From: Acinetobacter sp. MB5
GTDB lineage: Bacteria; Pseudomonadota; Gammaproteobacteria; Pseudomonadales; Moraxellaceae
Assembly: GCF_003261585.1 (NCBI RefSeq)
Contig: NZ_POVU01000001.1
Span: forward strand, 124,001 to 188,000
Length of the DNA: 64,000 bases
Reading direction: 5' to 3'
Part shown: one piece after another, positions 32,980 through 42,775 of the stretch
How the letters are laid out: every line of letters begins with the position of its first letter
Position numbering within the stretch: the first letter of the stretch is position 1
Made by a program: the position numbers and the translations under genes
The notes under the pieces: model-generated
Databases searched by the model: none
Told to the model about the DNA's origin: nothing
Seen by the model: the letters and a program-made list of their open reading frames with translations, nothing else

Positions 32980-34392
32980 CTAATTTTTTGGAATATGAAT
33001 CGCCTGTTTATGGGTAAATTCCAGCAAGCCGTCTAGACTAAATGAACAACCCAAGCCTGACTGTTTCCAGCCACCAAACTCGGCATATGGAGAAACGTCA
33101 GAATGACTATTGATCCAAACTGTTCCTGTTTGTAACTGGCTTGCTATGGCAGCAGCCTGTTCAATGTTACTCGACCAGACAGATCCACCCAGACCATATG
33201 TCGATTGATTGGCACGTACAATCACGTCATCCAAATCTGAGAATTTTACAATCGGCAAAATTGGCCCAAACTGTTCAGTTGCAAAAATTTCACTGTCTTC
33301 AGACATATCCGTCAAAATCAGTGGACGTAAGAAGTAGCCTTTTTCAGGCACAGCAATTTGCTGTTTATTGGCAATCTTTGCACCATCTTCCAAAGCTTTT
33401 TCGAGTAAACCTTGTACTTTTCGGTACTGATTGACATTTTGCACAGGGCCTAGTGTGGTTTCAGGGTTTAAACCATCTCCCAAAATTTGGCTGTCTGCAA
33501 TTTCTGCCAATTTTGCCACGAGACGATCATAGACACTTTCATGCGCATAAACCCGTTTAATACAGGCACAGGTTTGCCCTGCATTAAAAAATGCACTCAT
33601 AAAAATTTTCGCTGCAATTTCATCAACATCCACATCATCTAGTACCAATGCGGCATCATTACCACCCAGTTCAAGTACCACATGACGGAGCTGCTCAACT
33701 GAAGCCGCCAAGATCTTTTTGCCTACAGGCGTTGAACCTGTAAAGGTGACCTTGGCAACATCGACATGATTGGTTAGTTGCGACCCGACCTCACCTGCGC
33801 CCAGCAGCAAATTACAAACCCCTTTAGGCACATGGCGGTTAATAATCTCGACCAGCCGAATGGTACTTAACGGCGTAAATTCTGAAGGTTTGTTAATGAC
33901 ACAATTCTTGGTTTTCAGTGCAGGAATCAAGTGCCACACTGCAATCATAAATGGCCAATTCCACGGCGTAACCGAAGCGACAACACCGAGTGGACGATGA
34001 TAAACCTGCATATGTTTGCCATTTTCATCGGTATGTTTTAATACTGGAATCTCAAGCTGATTGGTGATCTTCGTCCAGTACACTGCCAGATCCACTTCAA
34101 GTTCTGCCAAGAACAAAGGTTTGCCCTGTTCCTGTGTAATGAGTCGGGCAATATTTTCTTTATCTGCCTCAATATCATTGGCAATCTGCTCGAGCATTCG
34201 GCTGATTTCAACATCACTGGTGTTCTGCCAAGTTTGAAAGGCGGCAACTGCGCCACTTACAGCTTCATCCACTTGTTGTGAACTTGCAGAAGAACAGCTT
34301 GCAATTACATCTAATGTCGCAGGATTCAGTACATCAAATGACTTCTCCAAACCTTGTATGTGTTGTCCCTGATAAATCATCGTATTGAGCAT
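32980..34392 (-). CDS. NAD(P)-dependent aldehyde dehydrogenase
   Basis: Aldehyde dehydrogenase of about 470 aa with the catalytic Glu in VVLELGGNDAALVLDD and catalytic Cys in FFNAGQTCACIKRVYAH, the cofactor-binding TPWNWPFMIAVWHLIPALKTKN and FTGSTPVGKKI, and the C-terminal FGGWKQSGLG. The substrate is not evident. The ATG at 34392 has AGAGGA at good spacing; an in-frame ATG at 34416 has a weaker GGGA and would add 8 residues. The GMC oxidoreductase stop is about 33 bp upstream, so alcohol oxidation by GMC and aldehyde oxidation by this enzyme are probably consecutive steps. Confidence 0.88.
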   Translation of the reverse strand: MLNTMIYQGQHIQGLEKSFDVLNPATLDVIASCSSASSQQVDEAVSGAVAAFQTWQNTSDVEISRMLEQIANDIEADKENIARLITQEQGKPLFLAELEVDLAVYWTKITNQLEIPVLKHTDENGKHMQVYHRPLGVVASVTPWNWPFMIAVWHLIPALKTKNCVINKPSEFTPLSTIRLVEIINRHVPKGVCNLLLGAGEVGSQLTNHVDVAKVTFTGSTPVGKKILAASVEQLRHVVLELGGNDAALVLDDVDVDEIAAKIFMSAFFNAGQTCACIKRVYAHESVYDRLVAKLAEIADSQILGDGLNPETTLGPVQNVNQYRKVQGLLEKALEDGAKIANKQQIAVPEKGYFLRPLILTDMSEDSEIFATEQFGPILPIVKFSDLDDVIVRANQSTYGLGGSVWSSNIEQAAAIASQLQTGTVWINSHSDVSPYAEFGGWKQSGLGCSFSLDGLLEFTHKQAIHIPKN

Positions 34393-34425
34393 AAATTCAT
34401 CCTCTAAAAAGCTCATGTGTCCCGC

Positions 34426-36024
34426 TTAGGTTTGTTGAATCAATAAATCGACAGCGCGTTCTGCTACGGCAATGGTTGGTGCATTGGTATTGCCACTCGG
34501 TACAGATGGAAAAACCGAGCAATCAATGACGCGTAAATTGTCGATACCATGTACTTTTAAGTCTAAATCAACCACCGAATCCTGTTCATGTTGTCCCATA
34601 CGGCAAGTGCCCACAGGGTGATAGGTCGTTTTACAGGTACTACGTACAAATTCTTCGATGGCTTGGGTGTCGTTACGATCAGCTGTCGGTGAAAATACAT
34701 CATCGACATATTGCGACAAGGCAGGCATTTTCATTAAGTCCATACCAAATTGTGTCGCCCGAATCATGCCTGCCATATCATAATCGTCATGTAACAAATT
34801 ACCTTGTACTTTCACCATATCTTCAGGATTTTTGCTACTTAGGCTGACCTTGCCACGTGAGCGTGGGCGCAAATGACAGTTCTTAAATGTAATACCATGG
34901 GTCTTGCCCTGACCTAAACCGCTTGGATCATCCCATGTATCCAGTCCAGGTAAAAAATGTGCCTGAATGTCTGGACGACCTTCATTGTTGGTGTCGATGA
35001 ATGCCCCTGCTTCTAAAATATTGGAAGACACCACACCTTTTTTAAACATCAACCATTGCAGACCATTCTCCAGTTTTTTAAAGCCCAAATCTTCACCATA
35101 CAGTGAAATAGGCTGTTTGATGGTGGCATTGACCGAGACATGCATGTGGTCATGGTAGTTATGCCCGACAGGCAGATTTTTGATGGTTGGAATACCGACA
35201 GACTGTAGATGCTGCTGTGGTCCAATCCCTGAAAGCATCAGAATTTTCGGAGATCCCAATGAACCAGAACTGACCACCACGGTTTTGCGAGCTTTAAAGA
35301 TCTGCTCCGTGCCATTGATGATACATTTCACCCCAACAGCGCGATCATTTTCCACAATCACCTGTGCGACCAATGCATTCAACTGTACCGTTAAATTGGG
35401 GTTATCTTTGACTCGATTCAAATAGGTTTTTGAAGTACTGGCGCGCTCACCTTTATGTGTCGTGGTTTGGAAGAATCCAACGCCCTGCTGAGACTTTCCG
35501 TTGAAGTCCGTGACATAATTCAAACCCAGTTCTTGCCCTGCCTGAATAAAAGCGCGACTGAGTGGATGACGATAGTGGTTATCACTGACATGTAAAGGCC
35601 CTTGTGTACCATGATATTCGCCTGACAAGGTTTCATTATTTTCGGCTTTTTTAAAATACGGCAAGATCGAAGAAAATCCCCAACCCTCACAGCCATATTT
35701 TTGTTCCCATTCATCGTAGTCTTCCTTGTGACCACGCAAATAAATCATGCCATTGACCGAACTACTTCCGCCCAAAACTTTCCCTTGGGCACAGGACATC
35801 CGACGATTATAGGTACTCGGGTCTGGTTCAGTGGTGTATTGCCAAGTTTTGGTGGCAATCACCTGCTGTACACCCGCAGGCATACGAATAAAAATACTGT
35901 TGTCATTTCCACCAGCCTCAAGCAGCAAGACGGTTCCTTTTTTATGTTCAAGCAAGCGTGAAGTCACGACGCATCCTGCTGAACCTGCACCACATACAAT
36001 GTAATCAAACTCATTTTGACTCAT
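34426..36024 (-). CDS. GMC-family FAD-dependent alcohol dehydrogenase (choline dehydrogenase-like)
   Basis: 532-aa flavoprotein oxidising a primary alcohol. It starts MSQNEFDYIVCGAGSAGCVV with the FAD-binding GAGSAG, has the GMC signature GKVLGGSSSVNGMIYLRGHKEDYDEW (about 83-108), a second signature around SSGSLGSPKILMLSGIGP, and the C-terminal TYHPVGTCRMG with the catalytic His. Closest in layout to choline dehydrogenase, AlkJ and polyol/alkanol dehydrogenases. No betA-betI-betT context exists. It starts the GMC-ALDH operon, 255 bp downstream of paaY, and its leader carries an 11-bp motif also found before paaZ. Confidence 0.88.
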   Translation of the reverse strand: MSQNEFDYIVCGAGSAGCVVTSRLLEHKKGTVLLLEAGGNDNSIFIRMPAGVQQVIATKTWQYTTEPDPSTYNRRMSCAQGKVLGGSSSVNGMIYLRGHKEDYDEWEQKYGCEGWGFSSILPYFKKAENNETLSGEYHGTQGPLHVSDNHYRHPLSRAFIQAGQELGLNYVTDFNGKSQQGVGFFQTTTHKGERASTSKTYLNRVKDNPNLTVQLNALVAQVIVENDRAVGVKCIINGTEQIFKARKTVVVSSGSLGSPKILMLSGIGPQQHLQSVGIPTIKNLPVGHNYHDHMHVSVNATIKQPISLYGEDLGFKKLENGLQWLMFKKGVVSSNILEAGAFIDTNNEGRPDIQAHFLPGLDTWDDPSGLGQGKTHGITFKNCHLRPRSRGKVSLSSKNPEDMVKVQGNLLHDDYDMAGMIRATQFGMDLMKMPALSQYVDDVFSPTADRNDTQAIEEFVRSTCKTTYHPVGTCRMGQHEQDSVVDLDLKVHGIDNLRVIDCSVFPSVPSGNTNAPTIAVAERAVDLLIQQT

Positions 36025-36279
36025 GCCATCACTCCGTGATTTTTATGATACATTTTATTTATTAAAATATATATTTCATATCATATAATCACAAGTAAAA
36101 AAATCAACATTTATTTTGCATATTTTTTACGCAAAATAAAAACAATAAATTTATCGGTTTAATGAAAATTTGTGCTGAATTTATGGCAAATATAGCGATT
36201 AAAAGTTTAAAAAATTCAAATAAAATACACAGTATTAAATAAAACACATTATTAAATTTTACATAATAAAATGTATCGT
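36025..36279 (-). promoter_or_regulatory. GMC operon promoter region with paired GATACATTTTATT elements
   Basis: 255 bp of very AT-rich DNA. TTTTATGATAC (36041-36051), read on the - strand as GTATCATAAAA, lies about 17 nt upstream of the GMC start and matches the paaZ leader. GATACATTTTATT is at 36047-36059, and its exact 13-bp inverted copy at 36265-36277, next to the paaY stop. A further ATATCAT lies at 36078-36084. These look like operator sites at both ends of the promoter region. Confidence 0.55.
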
Positions 36280-36882
36280 TTATTTTTGTTTTGTGTGGTG
36301 CTCTGCCTGAAAATCCAAGTAGGATTTACGAGGTAGTAGCAAGTCTTGCTCATTCAATGATGTAACCTCTTGCAGGCTACGCAAACAGCGCTGAGTCAAC
36401 TCGATATATTGCTGTGTCCCTTGAGTTTTCCATGCAATTTCTTCAGCTCTTAATTCCCGAATAATTTTTGCAGGGCTGCCCAGTGCTAGGCTGTTGGCGG
36501 GAATCTTGGTCTTTGCCGTTACGGTACTGTTCGCACCAATAATCGCATTTTCACCAATTTCACAGTCATCCAGAATCACACTGTTCATGCCAATCATGGC
36601 ATTTTTTCCGACTTTACAACCATGCAAAATCGCAGCATGTCCGATATGCCCCATGTCTTCGACCACAGTCACACTTTGCGGAAAGCCATGAATCACACAG
36701 TTGTCCTGCACATTGGCATGGTAACCAATGCGGATACCGCCAAAATCAGCTCTTAAGACTGCCAAAGGCCCAATATATGCCCCTGCATCTACCACCACAT
36801 CACCAATCAACACAGCGGTTGGGTGTACAAATGCCTGACGGTGAACCACAGGCATTACCCCGTCAATTGAATAACATGGCAT
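36280..36882 (-). CDS. paaY: PaaY, hexapeptide-repeat thioesterase/carbonic anhydrase-like protein of phenylacetate catabolism
   Basis: 200-aa left-handed beta-helix protein with repeated hexapeptide turns (for example [81 protein letters not shown]). The gamma-class carbonic anhydrase-like His residues are present ([14 protein letters not shown]). PaaY proteins are thioesterases that clear dead-end CoA esters. AAGGA precedes the ATG at 36882. It follows paaX by 15 bp, as in many paa clusters. Confidence 0.93.
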   Translation of the reverse strand: MPCYSIDGVMPVVHRQAFVHPTAVLIGDVVVDAGAYIGPLAVLRADFGGIRIGYHANVQDNCVIHGFPQSVTVVEDMGHIGHAAILHGCKVGKNAMIGMNSVILDDCEIGENAIIGANSTVTAKTKIPANSLALGSPAKIIRELRAEEIAWKTQGTQQYIELTQRCLRSLQEVTSLNEQDLLLPRKSYLDFQAEHHTKQK

Positions 36883-36897
36883 ATCTGGTCATCCTTT

Positions 36898-37839
36898 TTA
36901 TGATGCGGCAGCAAGTTCCAAACCACCAAAACGCTTGTAAAAATTGGAATTAATCGCAGGCAGTGAACCTTCGGCAGTTTTGGCAATCGACAGAAAATAT
37001 TCATCGGCCTGTTCAAAGATACGTTTGTAAATATTCACGCTTAAATTGCGGGCATTCACCGCAGGCCAGTCGGCAGGCAACAGCTCGAGCGGCAAAGACG
37101 GATCTTTGAGTAAAATACGGCGATAATGATGAATCAATAAAATACGCAGTAAAAATGCCTGCTGCGGACTGATCTCTTCCTGTTCCTGATTCAGTAAGGC
37201 TGCAATTTCTCTAAACTGTTCCAAGAATTTTAAATAGCGCTGTTTGATTTCGTCTATCGGCCAGTTCACTTCCAGCATACGCGCCACCGTATCGGAAGAA
37301 CCTGCCCACAGATCGAGTGTTTGTGCTTTAAACACCACCACCTGATCCATCATGTTCAATTCAATCAGCAGCTTTTGTAGCTTGGCTTGATCAAATCCTG
37401 GATAGGCCATCACATTGGTCGCAATACTGGAAAAACCGAGCCATTCCAGTTCTTTTTTCAATGTGACTTTATTTTCCATCTCTACTGAACTCAGCAAAAT
37501 CAGATCCCAATAGTGATCCCACTCACGCATTTGATGGTTATAAATACGCTGCTCTGCCTGCAAATAGACTTTGCGGCTGGCATCGGTAATGCGATAAAAA
37601 CTGGTACGACCCACCTTTTGTGAATCGAGCCATTCATTTTTTACCAGACGAAATACGGCTGTACGTACCGCACGATCATTAAACCCAAAAGGTTCAACCA
37701 GTTGAATCAGGCTCGCCAGACTAATGTTGCCGCCCCGATGCAAAATTGAATCCCCATAAATACTCGACACCAAAGAGGTCGCACTGAGGGGTTCTTGTTC
37801 AATCAAATACTGAATAATGTGCTGAATACGTACGCTCAT
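36898..37839 (-). CDS. paaX: PaaX, phenylacetyl-CoA-responsive repressor
   Basis: 313-aa GntR-like winged-helix repressor of the PaaX family, which releases DNA when phenylacetyl-CoA binds. The N terminus shows SVRIQHIIQYLIEQEPLSATSLVSSIYGDSILHRGGNISLASLIQLVEPFGFNDRAVRTAVFRLVKNEWL, the PaaX DNA-binding part, and the family effector region follows (HYWDLILL). Candidate operators lie in the paaA-paaZ region and upstream of the GMC operon. It is followed by paaY and preceded by paaK (35 bp). Confidence 0.94.
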   Translation of the reverse strand: MSVRIQHIIQYLIEQEPLSATSLVSSIYGDSILHRGGNISLASLIQLVEPFGFNDRAVRTAVFRLVKNEWLDSQKVGRTSFYRITDASRKVYLQAEQRIYNHQMREWDHYWDLILLSSVEMENKVTLKKELEWLGFSSIATNVMAYPGFDQAKLQKLLIELNMMDQVVVFKAQTLDLWAGSSDTVARMLEVNWPIDEIKQRYLKFLEQFREIAALLNQEQEEISPQQAFLLRILLIHHYRRILLKDPSLPLELLPADWPAVNARNLSVNIYKRIFEQADEYFLSIAKTAEGSLPAINSNFYKRFGGLELAAAS

Positions 37840-37874
37840 ATCTCTCTAACTTTTAAATATGCAGGTTATCCTGC

Positions 37875-39164
37875 TTAGGCGATCTTTCTTAAGTCAATGA
37901 CGCGTTTTGCCTTGCCTTCCGATCTCGGCAGCATCGCTTCAGCCAGAATTTCAACCGTTACAGAAACACCAACCATGGTCTTGATTTTGTGCTGTAACTC
38001 TTGTGCGAGCTGTAACGCGGCGGTTTGCGTATATTGACTCATTTCCGTTCGGATATGCAATGTATCCATATGTCCTTTCTTCGACACATGAATTTCATAA
38101 TTTGGAATCAGTTGTGGAATTTTAAGAATCTGCTCCTCAATCTGGGTCGGAAAAACATTGACCCCGCGAATAATCAGCATGTCATCACTGCGTCCAACCA
38201 CTTTTTGCATACGGCGCATGGCACAGTGCTGTCCCGCCATCAGACAGGTCAAATCACGGGTACGGTAACGAATCACAGGCATACCCTGTTTGGTAATGGT
38301 GGTAAACACCAGCTCACCAATTTCACCATCAGGCAGCACTTCACCTGTTTCAGGATGGATAATTTCAGGATAGAAATGATCTTCCCAAATGGTTAAACCC
38401 ATCGTGTCATCTGCGGCCTGCATAGCAACCCCAGGTCCCATCACCTCAGACAACCCATAAATATCCAGTGCCTTGATATTCAGACGGGTTTCAATTTCAC
38501 GGCGCATTTCTTCTGTCCAAGGTTCTGCACCAAAGATTCCGACTTTCAAGGAAGTTTCCTTGGCTGTACCGCATTGCTTCTCTAACTGTTCAATAATATT
38601 GACACAATAAGATGGTGTGACCATTAAGGCAGTCGGCTTAAAATCCTGAATCAGTTGAATTTGTTTTTCAGTCTGCCCGCCTGACATCGGAATGACTGTT
38701 GCACCGAGTCGCTCCACACCATAATGCGCCCCTAAACCACCCGTAAATAAACCGTAGCCATACGCCACTTGCACCGTATCTGAATGATCTAGCCCTGCAA
38801 CACGCAAACACCGTGCCATAAGGTCTGCCCATGTCTGAATGTCTTGCTGGGTATAACCGACGACCGTAGGTTTGCCTGTCGTACCCGATGAAGCATGCAA
38901 CCTGACAATATCCTGTTGCGGGACAGCAAACATGCCAAATGGATAATTTTCGCGTAGATCCTGCTTGGTGGTAAATGGAAACTTGGCCAAATCTGCCAGT
39001 GTGTGCAGATCATCGGGATGCACCCCCGCCGCATCAAACTTCTGCCGATATACGGCACTGTTTTGATAAGCGTGATGCAGCGTTTGCTTGAGACGCTCAA
39101 ATTGCAACTGACGTAATGTTTCAAGTGGCAAGTTTTCATGAATATCCGTATGTTGAACCTGCAT
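37875..39164 (-). CDS. paaK: Phenylacetate-CoA ligase
   Basis: Adenylate-forming ligase activating phenylacetate to phenylacetyl-CoA, the entry step. The 429-aa product has LHASSGTTGKPTVVGYTQQDIQTWADLMAR at about 89-118 (P-loop-like AMP motif), YGLFTGGLGAHYGVERLGATVIPMSGG, YGLSEVMGPGVAMQ, YRTRDLT and GRSDDMLIIRGVNVFPTQIEE. Length matches PaaK (about 430-440). GGGAGA precedes the start. Second-last catabolic gene position, after paaJ by 43 bp. Confidence 0.96.
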   Translation of the reverse strand: MQVQHTDIHENLPLETLRQLQFERLKQTLHHAYQNSAVYRQKFDAAGVHPDDLHTLADLAKFPFTTKQDLRENYPFGMFAVPQQDIVRLHASSGTTGKPTVVGYTQQDIQTWADLMARCLRVAGLDHSDTVQVAYGYGLFTGGLGAHYGVERLGATVIPMSGGQTEKQIQLIQDFKPTALMVTPSYCVNIIEQLEKQCGTAKETSLKVGIFGAEPWTEEMRREIETRLNIKALDIYGLSEVMGPGVAMQAADDTMGLTIWEDHFYPEIIHPETGEVLPDGEIGELVFTTITKQGMPVIRYRTRDLTCLMAGQHCAMRRMQKVVGRSDDMLIIRGVNVFPTQIEEQILKIPQLIPNYEIHVSKKGHMDTLHIRTEMSQYTQTAALQLAQELQHKIKTMVGVSVTVEILAEAMLPRSEGKAKRVIDLRKIA

Positions 39165-39207
39165 TATGACTCTCCCTGAGTATTTTTATTTTATTGTTTA
39201 ATGGTCT

Positions 39208-40425
39208 TTAAACTGCACTGAGATTTTCCAGAATCAGTGCGACACCCTGTCCTACACCGACACACATGCTACACAAGGCGTAACGTCCTTGACGCTGTTT
39301 CAGTTCATGGGTTGCGGTAATCACTAAGCGCGTACCACTCATGCCCAGTGGATGCCCCAACGCAATCGCACCACCATTTGGATTCACGCGTGCATCATCA
39401 TCACTTAACCCCAACTCTCGCAGTACTGCCAACGACTGCGAAGCAAAGGCTTCATTGAGTTCGATCACATCCATTTGTTCTAGGCTAAGCCCTGTTTGCT
39501 TCAAGACTTTGTGGATGGCAGGCACAGGTCCAATACCCATATATTTCGGCTCGACACCTGCACTGGCATAACCCACCACGCGTGCCAAAGGCTGTAATTG
39601 ATGCTGTTCGGCAAATGCCTGACTGGTCATCAGTACACATGCCGCGCCATCATTCACACCCGAAGCATTGCCAGCGGTGACTGTTCCACCTTGGGTACGA
39701 AACGGTGCTTTGAGTTTTGCCAAGGCATCCAAGGTTGTTTCAGGACGCAAATGCTCATCTTGCGTGATCTGCGTGACCTGTTTTTTACGGTTGGTAATGT
39801 CCACAGGCATAATTTCGATATCGAAACGTTTCGCTTGTTGGGCTTCTGCGGCTTTTTGCTGACTGCGTAGCGCAAACGCATCCTGATCGGCACGGCTAAT
39901 CTGATATTTTTCTGCCACGTTTTCAGCCGTTTCAGGCATGCTGTCGATCCCAAAATTCGCCTGCATTTTCTTATTTACAAAACGCCAACCAATGGTGGTG
40001 TCATAGATTTCAGGGGTGCGGGCAAAGGCTTCTTGCGATTTAGACTGCACAAAAGGCGCACGACTCATGGATTCAACCCCACCTGCCAGCATAAATTCTG
40101 CTTCACCCGCTTTCACACTGCGCGCTGCCAGTCCAACCGCATCCAAGCCTGAAGCACATAAACGATTGACGGTCACCGCAGGCACACTTTCAGGCAGTCC
40201 CGCCAACAGTGCTGCCATGCGCGCCACATTACGGTTATCTTCTCCCGCTTGGTTGGCACAGCCCAAAATCACTTCATCGAGTTGTTCCCACGGCAAATTG
40301 GGATGTTTATTTTTTAAATACTGAATGGGCAAGGTCGCCAAATCATCGGCACGTACTGAACTCAGCGCGCCTGCATAACGACCAATCGGGGTACGGATCA
40401 GGTCACAGATTACAACATTGTGCAT
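39208..40425 (-). CDS. paaJ: 3-oxoadipyl-CoA/3-oxo-5,6-dehydrosuberyl-CoA thiolase
   Basis: Thiolase acting twice in the paa pathway, on 3-oxo-5,6-didehydrosuberyl-CoA and on 3-oxoadipyl-CoA. The 405-aa product has the nucleophile Cys in VNRLCASGLDAVGLAARSVKAGEAEFMLAGGVESMSRAP, the His in NPNGGAIALGHPLGMSGTRL and the second Cys in YALCSMCVGVGQGVALIL. AAGGA precedes the ATG at 40425, and paaH ends 11 bp upstream. A pcaF role is possible by sequence alone, but position in the cluster favours PaaJ. Confidence 0.94.
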   Translation of the reverse strand: MHNVVICDLIRTPIGRYAGALSSVRADDLATLPIQYLKNKHPNLPWEQLDEVILGCANQAGEDNRNVARMAALLAGLPESVPAVTVNRLCASGLDAVGLAARSVKAGEAEFMLAGGVESMSRAPFVQSKSQEAFARTPEIYDTTIGWRFVNKKMQANFGIDSMPETAENVAEKYQISRADQDAFALRSQQKAAEAQQAKRFDIEIMPVDITNRKKQVTQITQDEHLRPETTLDALAKLKAPFRTQGGTVTAGNASGVNDGAACVLMTSQAFAEQHQLQPLARVVGYASAGVEPKYMGIGPVPAIHKVLKQTGLSLEQMDVIELNEAFASQSLAVLRELGLSDDDARVNPNGGAIALGHPLGMSGTRLVITATHELKQRQGRYALCSMCVGVGQGVALILENLSAV

Positions 40426-40436
40426 AGTTCATTCCT

Positions 40437-41978
40437 TTATACTGACGCGGGCAAAGCTGCCAAATGTGAAAGTTGCTGTTGTTGAGCCAATAACTGTTTG
40501 AGATAAACGCTCGGGCGATATTTTTCTTCGCCATAAAATTCATATAGATTTTGCAAGGTCTTTAAAATGTGAGCCGTACCGATTTGCTGTAACCATTCAA
40601 ATGGGCCTTGCGGATAATTCACGCCATATTTCATGGCATTATCAATATCTTCAGGGCTGGCAACTGCTTGCTGCACCGCTTCACAGGCTTCATTAATTAA
40701 CAAGGCAATGATGCGTAGACTCAGCAAAGCTGGATGATCTTTCAGCCAAACGACGGCAACGCCTAAGCCTGCAAAAAAGTCTTCAACTTTCGCCAAATCT
40801 TCAGGCTGGCAAGACAGGTTATAACTGAGTGCAATCGCTTCGGCACTCTGCCAGTTGGCATGCCAGTCCATAACCACGGTTTTTTGCTGTGGATCGCTGA
40901 AATTCACAGCTTCACCATGACTCAACATCACGGCAATATCATCAATCCACAACACATTGTGTTTGGCAGCGACTTGTCGAAGCTCATAAGTCGCCTGTAT
41001 CCGTTCCACAAATGCAGACTGATTGTTCCAAGACCCTGCCAAAGTTGCATCATCCCATTCAGCAGAAGTGCTTTTTGCCAAACTTGGCTGATAACGCGCT
41101 CGACTTGCATCGTTATAGTTATAAAATCCCTGACCTGTTTTACGACCATAACAGCCTGCATCGACCAATTGCTGTTGCACCAGACTCGGACGGTAGCGTG
41201 GTTCATAGAAAAATTGCTGATACACCGTTTGAGTGACTGAAAAGTTGACGTCTTGCCCGATCAGATCAGTCAGTTCACAAGGCCCCATGGCGAAACCACC
41301 GCACTGACGCAACAGATAATCCAACTGTTCAGGCGAAACCACTTGCTCTTGCAAGGCACGAAAGCCTTCCGAGTAAAATGGGCGAGCAATACGATTGACA
41401 ATAAAACCAGGGGTCGACTGGGCTAAAACAGGAACTTTGCGCCACTTCAACATCAACTGCTGTAATGCCTGACACAATTGCACAGGGTTTTTTAAACCCT
41501 GAATAATCTCCACCAGTTTCATAATCGGCGCAGGATTAAAGAAATGCAGTCCCACGACACGCTCAGGTTGTGGGACTTGTGAAGCAATTGCGGTAATCGA
41601 AATCGATGAGGTATTGCTGGCAAAAATGGTATTGGCTGGGCAAATCTCGGCAAGTTGCTGAAATAGAGCCTGTTTAATCTGCTGTTTTTCGACAATTGCC
41701 TCAATTACCAAATCTACAGTTTTTAGTTCTTCTACAGCATTGGCAATAACTAGACGTGACCATGCCTGTTCAAGTTGCTCGGCAGTCAGTTTTTGTTTGG
41801 CCACCAGCTTTTCCAAAGTCATGCGTAGCGCTGCAACGGCTTGCTGGGCTTTCGCCAGATCCGTATCGTACAAATAAGTGTGATGACCATGACAAATGGC
41901 AAGCTGCACAATGCCCATGCCCATTGTCCCTGAACCAATGACCGCGATACGCGCATTGGACAAATCCCGATTCGCCAT
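40437..41978 (-). CDS. paaH: 3-hydroxyadipyl-CoA dehydrogenase
   Basis: NAD-dependent 3-hydroxyacyl-CoA dehydrogenase oxidising 3-hydroxyadipyl-CoA. The 513-aa product has the Rossmann motif IAVIGSGTMGMGIVQLA at about 11-27, SNTSSISIT, the catalytic GLHFFNPAPIMKLVEII with His, and a C-terminal second dehydrogenase domain (GVNYPQGPFEWLQQIG), as in the two-domain PaaH/PaaC proteins. The ATG at 41978 (MANRDLSNARI) comes 1 nt after the paaG stop; the frame extends further upstream only by running through paaG. Confidence 0.95.
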   Translation of the reverse strand: MANRDLSNARIAVIGSGTMGMGIVQLAICHGHHTYLYDTDLAKAQQAVAALRMTLEKLVAKQKLTAEQLEQAWSRLVIANAVEELKTVDLVIEAIVEKQQIKQALFQQLAEICPANTIFASNTSSISITAIASQVPQPERVVGLHFFNPAPIMKLVEIIQGLKNPVQLCQALQQLMLKWRKVPVLAQSTPGFIVNRIARPFYSEGFRALQEQVVSPEQLDYLLRQCGGFAMGPCELTDLIGQDVNFSVTQTVYQQFFYEPRYRPSLVQQQLVDAGCYGRKTGQGFYNYNDASRARYQPSLAKSTSAEWDDATLAGSWNNQSAFVERIQATYELRQVAAKHNVLWIDDIAVMLSHGEAVNFSDPQQKTVVMDWHANWQSAEAIALSYNLSCQPEDLAKVEDFFAGLGVAVVWLKDHPALLSLRIIALLINEACEAVQQAVASPEDIDNAMKYGVNYPQGPFEWLQQIGTAHILKTLQNLYEFYGEEKYRPSVYLKQLLAQQQQLSHLAALPASV

Positions 41979-41979
41979 A

Positions 41980-42774
41980 TCAGCACCCCGTATAATTGGG
42001 TTCACGTTTTTGCATAAAGGCTTGTACGCCTTCACGATAATCGTCCGAACGCCCTGCGATACGCTGTAAGTCACGTTCTAAAGTGAGTTGCTGTTCAAAC
42101 GTGTTATGGCTGGACTGGTGAATGGCTTTTTTGATTAAAGACAGCCCAAATGTCGGTTGTTTTGCCAGACGCTCTGCCATTGCTGTGACTTTATCTTGAA
42201 GCTCAGCATCTTCTGCCACATCCCAAATCATGCCGAGTTGTTTGGCATCTTCAGCAGACAATTTATCGCCCAGTAACGCCAATCCCATCGCCCGTGCATG
42301 TCCAACTGCACGCGGTAGAAACCATGTACCGCCCGAATCTGGCACTAAACCCAGACGGCAAAATGCCTGAATAAAACTGGCAGATTTGGCTGCAATCACT
42401 AAGTCACATGCCAAAGCAATATTTGCCCCTGCACCTGCGGCGACACCGTTCACTGCACAAATCACAGGCTTGGGCATATTGACCAAAGTTTTAATCAGCG
42501 GGTTATAAAATTTCTCAATCGAAACACCCAAATCTGGCGCAGCCGCATCGGGATCGACCACACGATCACTCAAATCCTGTCCTGCACAAAAACCTCGACC
42601 TTCTCCACTCATCACCACACAGCGGATTTCAGGATTGACTGTCCAGTTTTTTAATACTTCCGCAACTTCCTGATGCATCGCCACATTAAAACTGTTGAGC
42701 TGTTTTGGACGGTTCAGGGTCAGATAACCCACCTGATTGTGTTCTTTAACTAAAATATGCTGATAATCCATCAT
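41980..42774 (-). CDS. paaG: 1,2-epoxyphenylacetyl-CoA isomerase
   Basis: Crotonase-fold enzyme turning the ring epoxide of phenylacetyl-CoA into oxepin-CoA. The 264-aa product has YLTLNRPKQLNSFN, the oxyanion-hole segment GEGRGFCAGQDLSDR, NGVAAGAGANIALACDLVIAA and FCRLGLVPDSGGTWFLPR. Its ATG (42774, or 42771) comes 1 nt after the paaF stop and uses AAGGA inside the end of paaF, so the genes are translationally coupled. Confidence 0.94.
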   Translation of the reverse strand: MMDYQHILVKEHNQVGYLTLNRPKQLNSFNVAMHQEVAEVLKNWTVNPEIRCVVMSGEGRGFCAGQDLSDRVVDPDAAAPDLGVSIEKFYNPLIKTLVNMPKPVICAVNGVAAGAGANIALACDLVIAAKSASFIQAFCRLGLVPDSGGTWFLPRAVGHARAMGLALLGDKLSAEDAKQLGMIWDVAEDAELQDKVTAMAERLAKQPTFGLSLIKKAIHQSSHNTFEQQLTLERDLQRIAGRSDDYREGVQAFMQKREPNYTGC

Positions 42775-42775
42775 C

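Noticed and set aside
34426..36024. GMC oxidoreductase and ALDH as betA-betB for glycine betaine synthesis
   Set aside because: No betI or betT nearby, a LuxR- rather than TetR-type regulator, and shared sites with paa; choline use cannot be excluded but is not supported.
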